Source of the DNA: Tethya wilhelma
Taxonomy: Eukaryota; Porifera; Demospongiae; Tethyida; Tethyidae
Direction of reading: 5' to 3'
Assembly (NCBI GenBank): GCA_964030475.1
Contig: CAXIPT010000005.1
Location: 6,439,838-6,503,837, forward strand
DNA: 64,000 bases
Positions 55,974 through 64,000 of the stretch are shown piece after piece. Below the pieces are notes generated by a model. That model saw only the letters and a list, made by a program, of their open reading frames with translations, searched no databases and had not been told where the DNA came from. Each line of letters begins with the position of its first letter. Position 1 is the first letter of the stretch. The translations under genes and the position numbers were made by a program.

Positions 55974-56360
55974 GGAAAGATTTATGATGAATGTTAGATA
56001 ATTTATGCAAACAACAACCAACATTGAAAGTAGACAATCTCAAAACACTCACTGACAAGTACCTTTTCTCGTTGAGAATCCAGAAATGGTTCTCGATCCT
56101 GAACAAACCTTCAAGGAGACAGTTTGCTTGAGCATCTGCATCATCAGTTCGCTTGTTGTCCACTGTAAATCTGACAAGTTTAAAGTTCGGGTTAATCGGA
56201 TCGGCAAGGCCATGTGAATTGGAAATGGTCGTTAATTGCAACTCTTCTATCTACGCGCGCATGATCGATCCACGTGTCACACTTATGATTAGGCTCGGCT
56301 TCACTGACAAGTTTGACCTGATAAAAAGTCGATCAATTTATCATTCACCGGTTTTCTTTG

Positions 56361-57669
56361 ATGTTCATAAGGTTTGGTCGATCAGTACTTCGTAGAAGAA
56401 TGTCTATCTCTGCTGGAAGACCTCCAAACCTCACTAGTGAAGGGATTGAAAGACTTCTGAAAGAGAAACTTCCCTTCAAACACGTTGATGTAGGATCAGT
56501 GAAGGCCCTTCCTAGTTACGACGATCGCAACTACTACTTTCAAGGAGTTTTAGAACACCCCCAACAGCTCAATTTAAAAGATTCACCCTCTATGAATGAT
56601 GACTATTCAGAAGCAGGTCAACTAGAGTATATTCTCAAAGTCCACAACCCTCTGCATGCCGATTTCAAAGAGGTAAAAGAACTAAATCTTATCAAGCGGC
56701 ACCTTTGTTGCCAGGGATTCAATTGCATACAGCACCCTCTGGCTGATAGAAATGGAGAAGATACTTTCGTCATGCAAGGAAAAGACTTACTGAAATACAG
56801 TAACACCAGTGATGTGCAGGATAGCACTGAACTAGCAGAAGGATTTAGTGTCCGTGTTATCAGTTTCATCCCAGGAGAGTTGCTTGACGAGATTAGCAAA
56901 GAGTTCATCACTCCAAAATTGCTGCTTGAAATAGGACAATATTGTGGCCGAATTTCAAAAGAATTAGAGGTAACATGTAAATGTGTGTTTGCATCCACAC
57001 ATGTTAATTGATTGACCAATTTCTTTCATGTAGAGCTTAAGCAGTCCTGCTATAGAATCTCGAAGGACTCCATGGAACCTACTGAATTTTGTTGAAGTTG
57101 GCGACCATGTTGCTGAACTGGAGGACCACAAACAGATAGAGATAGCAGAAAAGGTTATCGGCAACTTCAAGGAGCATGTTGTCCCAAAGATACCATCATT
57201 CAAGAGGGGTATAATTCACGGTGATGTAAATGGGCTCAATATTGTTGTGAAGAAGAAGAATGAAAATGGCTGTACTGAGTATGGGCTAGCTGGCATTATC
57301 GACTTTGGAGACTGTGTTGAATCGTGCTATGTTTTCGATCTGGGTATACTCCTTGCGTACATAATGCTAGAGAACAGGGAGCCAATAGGAGGTGGAAGTC
57401 CTATGGAGTTTGTCACTCCCTTGCTTCGTGGTTACCATCAGATGTTTGGTTTTAGCCGAGAAGAAATTGGTTCACTCTATTACATTACCATGGCACGTTG
57501 CTGTCAGTCTGCAATCCTTGGTGCAATCAGCTTCAAGAAAGAACCGTGGAACACTTACCTTTTGACCACCCCAAGAAAATGCTGGAAACTCCTGGAGCTA
57601 ATGCTTGCCACTCCGAAGGAGACTGTGGATGAGATGTGGATGGAAGTACTGCAACCTGGGTCCAACTAG
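56361..57669 (+). CDS. Hydroxylysine-kinase-like phosphotransferase, copy B
   Basis: Two exons, 56361-56969 and 57034-57669, phase 0, 414 residues. The ATG at 56361 begins MFIRFGRSVLRRR, an Arg-rich start that could be a mitochondrial targeting signal. The N-lobe PSYDDRNYYFQG and EYILKVHNP, catalytic loop HGDVNGLNIVV and IIDFGDCVESC are intact. Exon structure matches copy A, with the intron at the same place (after the KELE/KELH residues). A microsatellite (GT)n lies just downstream at about 57760. It converges with copy C, with only 143 bp between stop codons. Confidence 0.87.
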
Positions 57670-57757
57670 TAATATTTTCAGTATGACTGTGTTACATCTG
57701 TTGTGATAAATGTTGCAAGTGCTGATAAAGTTTAATTACATTCTTGAATTTAATGAC

Positions 57758-57795
<38 letters not shown>

Positions 57796-57812
57796 ACTGA
57801 GTGTCACAGTCA

Positions 57813-59019
57813 TCATCTTTGCTTCAATACATCCAGCCAAATCTTATTCGCTTCTTCTTTTGAATACTTCATAAGTTCTTTCAATGATTTCCAACATTCC
57901 TCAACAATCCTACTGTGGTATGAGCTTCCACTCCTTGTATCACACTCATAGTTCAAAGAGACAGCCACAATAACTGTGCACAGCCTCACCAATACAAGAG
58001 TATAAAGACACTCTAGGTCACACTGGCTCAGTGGGAATGAGTGATAGTACCCAGCTATGACACACCCAACGTTCACCACTGGGTCAGAGTCCCAGAATGG
58101 GAGCATCTTAGCAACCAGGGTGGCCAGCTCACACACGTGAGGACAGTGAATGGCGTCCGTGAAGTCAATGATGCCAGCAACAGAGTAGACCCCACTGCTG
58201 GATTTCTGCACAACAATGTTCCTGCTGGAAGTATCATACTGCAGTATACCGTGAGACAAAGATGGGATCTTTGGTAGAACAGTAGCTCTAAAATCAGCGC
58301 ACACAGTTTTAACAATACTCTGTAGTTCCTTGTTCTCAACCAGAGGAATGAGAGTCTCAATTTGGAGAAAGTTTCTAGCATCCCAAATAGGATCAGAGAA
58401 CTCTCTATTGTCAATAACTGGATGGGTGAAATCCTATAAATGAAATTTTAACGGGAAAAAAAACTGAATCAAATTTGTGACGCATTATTTTTGTGTAACT
58501 ATTAACTATTTATATTACAGTAATGCACACCTGTAGTAGTGCATCCATCGATCCAACAAGAGTTCCAGCCTCATATCCCAACTCCCTTGTCATCTCAACG
58601 TCACAGAGCAGGCTGCCTGGGATGAATGTCAACACACACACACAATACAACACCCTACTTCCAGTTCGAACACTTGGATCACCCCTGATCAGTTGATTCG
58701 CCGACATTAGTTCAACGTCTGTGCCACTCCTACTAGCAATTGGGGAGCAACATTTGAAATCTTTTCTTTTCAAGTGTTTGAGTAGTTCAATAACACCTTC
58801 GACCAGCTCGAAACTATTACAAACATTAAAGAGTTTGAGGACATATTCAGTGGATCTTTGTTGGCTGTGGTCATAGTCACTTTCCAGCACACCTTTGAAG
58901 TAATAGTTCCTGTCCTCAAAACCATCCAGCTGCTTCACTGCTTCAACCAGTTTAAAAGGATACAGTTTGGTGAGTAGAATCGTCGCTATCTTTGGATTGA
59001 TATCAGGTGGGCGAGACAT
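57813..59019 (-). CDS. Hydroxylysine-kinase-like phosphotransferase, copy C, altered catalytic loop
   Basis: Two exons, 58531-59019 and 57813-58433, phase 0, 369 residues, starting MSRPPDINPK. The family N-lobe (GFEDRNYYFKG; EYVLKLFNV) and IIDFTDA are present. The catalytic loop that reads HGDxNxxN in copies A and B is here QYDTSSRN. The catalytic aspartate and the later asparagine keep their spacing, but His-Gly has become Gln-Tyr and the first of the two Asn is Ser. There is an extra VCV segment in TGSRVLYCVCVLTFIPG. Activity or substrate may have changed. It is divergent from DCUN1D1 over 451 bp. Confidence 0.83.
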
Positions 59020-59470
59020 GCCAGATCTCCGCGGATAAGATCTCTCTGTGATCCTCAGCCGCTCTAAGACCGTGTGGTCAACTGTAGAGGTGTCTTTAAG
59101 TCAACCTAAGTCTTTCTGGGGTACACAGTCCGAAGCTATGGTCAGATTTACTGGTTGTGGTAGATTGTCGAATAGCTGTGGGGTTCAGTCAGGGTCAAAG
59201 GTTACCAGGTTTACGCATGCGCAACGATTTTAAGCTCTTTGGATTACGTCATTTGGCGCGTATCGGCGAAGGATAGCCGCATAGAATGACTCAGCACATC
59301 AGCTGTTGCGCGCGCCTCCTGATTCTGAGAAGAAGAGCTAGGAACTACTGGCCATTGGCGCGGACCCTCGTTAGTTTCATGTAACCAGAGGATTCGTCCA
59401 AACACATCAGAGGCGGAGACCATTGCCAGCCTGTGCCTGCTTCTGTGTAGCCACCGAAGAGCAGGAGATC
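59020..59470. promoter_or_regulatory. Divergent promoter region, HYKK copy C and DCUN1D1
   Basis: 451 bp between divergent ATGs. The half nearer DCUN1D1 is CpG-rich (about 59215-59370, including GCGCATGCGT-type and TTGCGCGCGCC stretches). It presumably includes the DCUN1D1 5' UTR, because its first coding exon is only the ATG. Confidence 0.45.
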
Positions 59471-59979
59471 ATGGTGAGTGGGCATTAATTAGAACTAACA
59501 TGGGCGTCCCTCTACTATTAAAGTCTCCTCAACTCGAGGCTTGGTTCTCTGCTCACAGCACTTAGCATCACTTACGGTGTGTCTAGCTAGCTGCATGGTT
59601 TGCACCAATTAGCCAGCCCTCCATTATCTAGGTACTGCTGTATGTGGTTCGACTGACGTATATTAAATAACTTTCTCCGCAGCACAAGCTAAAGCAGTCA
59701 CAACGTACAAAGGTACGCCAGTTTGTCACTATCACCGGTACAGACGAGCACACCGCCGTCAGCTGCCTCTCTCAGAACGAGTGGAGACTGGACCTGGCAA
59801 CTGACAACTTCTACCAGGACCCAGTGAGGTACTTTGTGGAGCCACCCAAACCAAGTGTTGACAGGAAGAGGATTGACCAGCTCTTCAATAAGTATAGGAG
59901 TGAGTTAGTTAATGTGAAGTCGTGTTTTAATAGTACATATTGGATTGCACATTGTTGGCCAGAGATATTTGATAGTCAG

Positions 59980-60024
<45 letters not shown>

Positions 60025-60662
60025 AATTGACTGTTTTTAAGTGCATTCATTACATGTGTGGGAGATGGCATGGTCTAGTCTCAGTATGTTGTTGTACACC
60101 TGGGGAGGAAAGATGCACTGACTGGTGTGTGAGGAGAGAGAGGCTTCAGAGGCACAGGATGCACTTAACTCGTAGGAATGTGTTTCCTCCTATCTAGATC
60201 ATAGATGTGTGTAACTTATACTCCCAGCATATTGTTGCATTCTTGAAACTAAAATGAGTTACTGAACAAACAGTTTTGTTTGCATTGACCCTTTGCTCCC
60301 TAAGCTACATTGATCACATGATCTTCCAAACTGGCCTATTGAGATAACATTATGGTGTGAATTTGTGTGCTTAATGTTGCTTATCATTTTGAACGCACTA
60401 CATACACTTATTCATTTTATACTTGTATGCTCGCACCCTCACACCCTCACACCCTCACACCCTCACACCCTCACACTAGACTCAGTTGAAGAGGACAAAA
60501 TGTTAGCGGAAGGTGTAAGTCGATTCTGTGAAGATGCGAACCTTGACCCCACTAGTCTGACAGTTTTAATCATGGCGTGGAAGTTCAAGGCAGCCACTCA
60601 GTGCGAGTTCACCAGGAAAGAATTTGTGGATGGAATGACAGAGTTAGGGTGAGCAGCGTGCA

Positions 60663-60694
<32 letters not shown>

Positions 60695-62496
60695 TATAAT
60701 GTATAGCGGGAAATTTTCGTTGGTGCAAAATTTCATATAAACGCACCAGAAAAACTTTTCATAGTTATAAATTTCGTATACGCAGCGTGCGCTTATATAA
60801 AGTAAATGTGGAGGTTAAATTTTTGCAGTTTTAATTTTTTTATATTTGAACAGCATACGAAAAATACGAAAATTTCCACCATATGAAATTTCCCGCTATT
60901 CGGTACATTGCATGCATGCATGCTCTTGTTGAAATATGATATGGCTATTTTTGTAAGATCCCTCAGAGTGTGTGTTGTGAGCCATCTTTGTGTCCATCCA
61001 CTGTCAGGTGTGACTCTGTTGAGAAGCTAAAGAAGAGATGTGAGACTTTGGAGAAGGAGATAAAAGACCAGTGGAAGTTTAAAGAGCTTTATCAGTTCAC
61101 ATTTAACTTTGCAAAGAATCCAGGACAGAAAGGCTTAGGTGAGAGCCGAGATAGGTTGGTTGTCTGTGTGTTATTACGTGTCCCTGTCTCTCCCTGTGTG
61201 TCTAGAACTGGATATGGCAATAGCTTACTGGAACATTGTACTGAAAGGAAGGTTCAAGTTCCTTGATCTCTGGTGTCAATTTCTCCAGGTAACCATTTCA
61301 TTGTTTGTCAGCTTACATTGCATGTGGCTTCAGGAGAAGAGGATTGATATATAGGTTTAGTTTCGATCTGAGATACCATAGGCTTAATTGTTGCTTTAAC
61401 ATTTAATTTTGTGATTGGACTGTAAAAGAGCTTTGTGTTTCTCTCCCTCTCCCTCCCCCCCTCCCTGCTAGGAGCATCACAAAAGATCCATTCCTAAAGA
61501 TACTTGGAATCTGTTATTAGAGTTTGCCAACACTGTCGATGATGGTATGAAGAATTATGACGAGGAAGGTAAGTGTACTCCTGGATGGTAGCAACCATCA
61601 TCATATACACTAGTCTTCTGAATTGTTTTGAAGTTTTAAATGCACTCTTGTTGGGGTTTCCTTTGAATTCCAATTAACTATGTGTGGGGTCAAAGGTCAT
61701 GTTAATTGATGTCCTAGAGTAGCCTCTCCATTGAGGGCAGTTCTATTCAGTAGTTGCCACGTACAGTTTCCAATCAGTGTCAGTGTGTTAATGGAGCTAG
61801 GGTGATGAAATCACCAGTGGAGTTTCTGCCAGCTATCTTTGTACATGTGGAGGTGCTGGGTAGCTCCACGTGTGTGTTAGTGTGTGTTAGTGTGTGTTAG
61901 TGTGCTGTGTCATTCTAAGCTATTCATTGTTGGGATGTAATTACATTCCTTACATTCTCGATCTGTAGGCTTCATCTTAACTCCATTTTGAACTGCTGAA
62001 TGTACACACACACACACACACACACGTACACACTGTGTGGCTGACCTTCATGTTGGGTCTTGAGTCATAAAGGAGGTTAAAATAATCACATGATTTGACC
62101 TCTGTATAGATTGAGCTAGCAAACCTCTTGGGCTGTGGAAAGTTGTTTGAATTCAACTCAGAATTTGAATTTGTTATACCTTCCATAAACATTTTGGATA
62201 ATTTTACCATTTTAGCACAACTGTATAACATAACATATGCAAGCTACCAATGATGTAGAAGCTGCCTTGTCAGCACTCTGCGGTCAATGTTGGGATACCT
62301 CTCTGTGTGTGAATAACTTTGATTATAAATAATTATTAAATTTTAAATTTAGAAAATTAATGATTCTTGAATAACTCAATCACCTATTTTGGCCAATCAC
62401 TCACTCTCACTCCTAGGTGCATGGCCGGTGCTAATTGATGACTTTGTTGAGTATGCCAAACCAATGATCCAGCAGCAGCAACAAACTTCAGCGTAG
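59471..62496 (+). CDS. DCUN1D1: DCUN1D1 (DCN1-like) neddylation factor
   Basis: Seven exons: 59471-59473 (ATG alone), 59683-59899, 60480-60648, 61008-61138, 61206-61288, 61472-61568 and 62417-62496. All borders are GT-AG and all phases agree. The 259-residue product has the same length as human DCUN1D1. The N-terminal UBA-like region ([31 protein letters not shown]) is followed by the cullin-binding PONY domain with near-invariant blocks [64 protein letters not shown] and [17 protein letters not shown]. It promotes NEDD8 transfer from UBC12 to cullins. An 8-bp minisatellite (about 60434-60476) abuts the acceptor of exon 3. Introns 3 and 6 carry repeats. Confidence 0.97.
60434..60476. repeat. 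8-bp minisatellite at a splice acceptor
   Basis: Five to six copies of CACCCTCA end three bases before the TAG acceptor of DCUN1D1 exon 3 (exon starts 60480), so the repeat itself forms the pyrimidine-rich tract. Confidence 0.9.
60702..60900. mobile_element. Small inverted-terminal-repeat element (MITE)
   Basis: About 197 bp. The ends TAGCGGGAAATTT and AAATTTCCCGCTA are inverted, and similarity continues inward for about 35 bp (AAATTTTCGT near one end, ACGAAAATTT near the other). Flanking TA suits a Tc1/mariner-type target. It lies in DCUN1D1 intron 3. No coding capacity. Confidence 0.78.
62029..62233. repeat. Dispersed repeat, copy 1
   Basis: About 205 bp beginning ACACTGTGTGGCTGACCTTC, in the last intron of DCUN1D1. 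It recurs at 63795 with only a few differences. Confidence 0.93.
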
Positions 62497-62969
62497 CCAT
62501 GGTAATATTATAACTACACTGCTCTAATGATTTTAAGACAACCACTATATCTTTGTGCTGTGTCAAGAATGTACATTTTCTTTAGTATCTTTTATTTTGT
62601 GTTTAATATTATTAACATTATTGCCACGCCTACTATAACAAGAAGTGTCCATGCAGCACAGTGGGCTGGTGTGTGTTTCCATTGTTATGGTTGAAGCTAG
62701 CACTGATTCTGTTGCCATGAGTAACACCCACAACCTGCTGGCTAGTAAGAGTACAGGACTGATGGTGATAAAGTATTGGTGGGTATTAATTTTTCATCTT
62801 AAGATTGTAATTAGAAATTCATATAAAACTGAAGCTGAATGAAATTACATTAATTTATTATCATTATTATTATTTATTACAAAAACAGTTATAACTATTG
62901 AAGATGGTCAGTCTGTAAGTTAAAGTTTGCTATCTACGTACAGTATTGAGTCTTGATCTGTTGGTGGCT
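62497..62969. other. Convergent intergenic region
   Basis: The 3' flanks of DCUN1D1 (+) and the TMEM272-like gene (-). I see no gene or repeat here. Confidence 0.6.
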
Positions 62970-63295
62970 TCAAGCCCAGGAGGTGCCTTCTCCTCCTCTC
63001 TCACTGTGACAACACTTCTCATCCAGAGAGGACAGTCCAGTCACTAGAGCATAGAGACACACTCCAATGGCACAGCCAGTGAGAGCTAGGGCCCCAAGGA
63101 CCCACATCACGATGAGGCTCACGAAGGAGAAGAGATAAGGCACAGCATGGCACATACACCCCTCCCCTCCCTCCAGGCACTCCTGGGACTGGAAGTCACC
63201 GTAGTAGCCAAACACCCACACACTCCCAGCAATGAGCCACGCAAACAGGAACAGAGAGATGAGACCTTCACAGCATCCTCCTCCCCTTTTGGCAC

Positions 63296-63326
<31 letters not shown>

Positions 63327-63735
63327 CTTCTTCTTGTCTTTGCCTCCATCTTGCTTGTCTTTGCCTCCACCTTGCTTCTCTTTGTCTTCATCTTGCTTGT
63401 CTTTGCCTCCATCTTGGCAGTTACAGCTATCTTCATTGCAGTCAGAGAGACCTGAGCAGCAGTGCTTGCAACTGTTGATGAAGATTTGAAACACACTGAA
63501 GCAGCCAAAGACAATGAGCCAGATGGGAATCAACCGTTGGCCAGGACAGTCATGAAGATACACTGACCCTGCAGGTGCAGTCAATGTACAGTGGGAAATG
63601 ACACTCAGGTTTAGCTCTCTTATAATTAATAACATGCAAAATATTACTATGATACAGCTGCTGCCGACTTACCAATGGCTATCATTGCAATGGGTAGAGC
63701 AACAAACACAAGTAGACACAGCAGGCATGCAACTG
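62970..63735 (-). CDS. TMEM272-like multipass membrane protein (5' end not determined)
   Basis: Two exons are visible: about 63672-63729 (ACLLCLLVFVALPIAMIAIG) and about 62970-63570, joined GT-AG. Hydrophobic segments are LLVFVALPIAMIAIG, RLIPIWLIVFGCFSVFQIFI, LISLFLFAWLIAGSVWVFGY, YLFSFVSLIVMWVLGALAL and CAIGVCLYALVTGL. SVYLHDCPGQRLIPIWLIVFG and the WLIAGSVWVFG helix follow the TMEM272-like pattern of invertebrate membrane proteins. The cytosolic loop is unusual: Gly-Lys-Asp-Lys repeats run into about 13 consecutive lysines encoded by a CTT microsatellite (63299-63335 on the plus strand). The 5' exons are either very short or beyond the window. The function is unknown. Confidence 0.65.
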
Positions 63736-63794
63736 CAGACAATTTTAAAGAGTTTGAGGTGTGAATTGCAATAATTAAACATTTTGCTCACACA

Positions 63795-64000
63795 CACACT
63801 GTGTGGCTGATCTTCATGTTGGGTCTTGAGTCATAAAGGAGGTTAAGTAATGTCACATGATTTGACCTCTGTATAGATTGAGCTAGCAAACCTCTTGGGC
63901 TGTGGAAAGTTGTTTGAATTCAACTCAGAATTTGAATTTGTTATACCTTCCATAAACATTTTGGATAATTTTACCATTTTAGCACAACTGTATAACATAA
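63795..64000. repeat. Dispersed repeat, copy 2, cut by the window edge
   Basis: The counterpart of 62029-62233, same orientation, nearly identical, continuing to the last base. A few differences, such as AAGTAATGTCAC versus AAAATAATCAC, show that it is not an exact assembly duplicate. Confidence 0.93.

Noticed and set aside
55810..56241. Extra upstream exon for HYKK copy A (reading FKLVRFTVDNKRTDD).
   Set aside because: A donor and an acceptor exist but the join puts the kinase out of frame.
1..64000. CRISPR arrays, bacterial operons, phage or viral genes.
   Set aside because: None seen; gene structure is entirely eukaryotic and the tandem repeats lack spacer structure.

Overview
This window is metazoan nuclear DNA. 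Genes have short introns, GT-AG splice sites and animal-specific families: filamin, ECT2, glypican, DCUN1D1, PAAF1, folate receptor, SLC49/FLVCR and hydroxylysine kinase. The compact layout, abundant GT/GA microsatellites and small foldback elements suggest an early-branching animal, most likely a sponge. That placement is inference; I cannot run a search. The sequence is a draft assembly with one 285-base gap (197-481) and five single Ns (36766, 40746, 44356, 47229, 49272). At least three of those Ns join sequence that was not contiguous in a gene.

Layout. 1-5747 (-): 5' part of an ankyrin-repeat gene (inversin/ANKRD55-like), carrying an exact ~1.09 kb tandem duplication that breaks an exon. 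5928-16398: four SLC49/FLVCR-like transporter genes (-,-,+,-). 16706-20217: a GPI-anchored folate-receptor-like gene and an intronless arylsulfatase, divergent from a shared 190-bp promoter region. 20714-23488: two intronless secreted cysteine-rich paralogs of unknown function in a duplicated block. 23970-38578: three filamin-family genes. The first two share nearly identical actin-binding exons and flank a 4.8 kb intronless gene encoding a DEAH-box helicase fused to an RBR ubiquitin ligase; the third is cut at its 5' end by an N. 39025-42392 (-): two four-transmembrane TMEM179-like genes, the first broken by a ~175-bp inversion that flips one exon and by a frameshift.

42640-47932 (-): ECT2 RhoGEF, with most of its catalytic DH domain missing at an N. 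48240-49271 (-): 3' part of PAAF1, joined by an N to the truncated 3' end of a glypican gene (49273-54350, -). 54566-59019: three hydroxylysine-kinase-like genes (-,+,-), the last with an altered catalytic loop. 59471-62496 (+): complete DCUN1D1. 62970 to the right side (-): TMEM272-like membrane protein with a poly-lysine tract encoded by a CTT repeat.

The neighbours do not form an obvious single pathway. The clear organising theme is local tandem duplication, often with inversion: SLC49 x4, cysteine-rich x2, filamin x3, TMEM179-like x2, HYKK x3. The least usual items are the helicase-RBR fusion, the micro-inverted exon, a ~1 kb foldback element with palindromic 46-bp repeats in an ECT2 intron, and a near-perfect 56-bp-arm hairpin in the folate-receptor-like intron.
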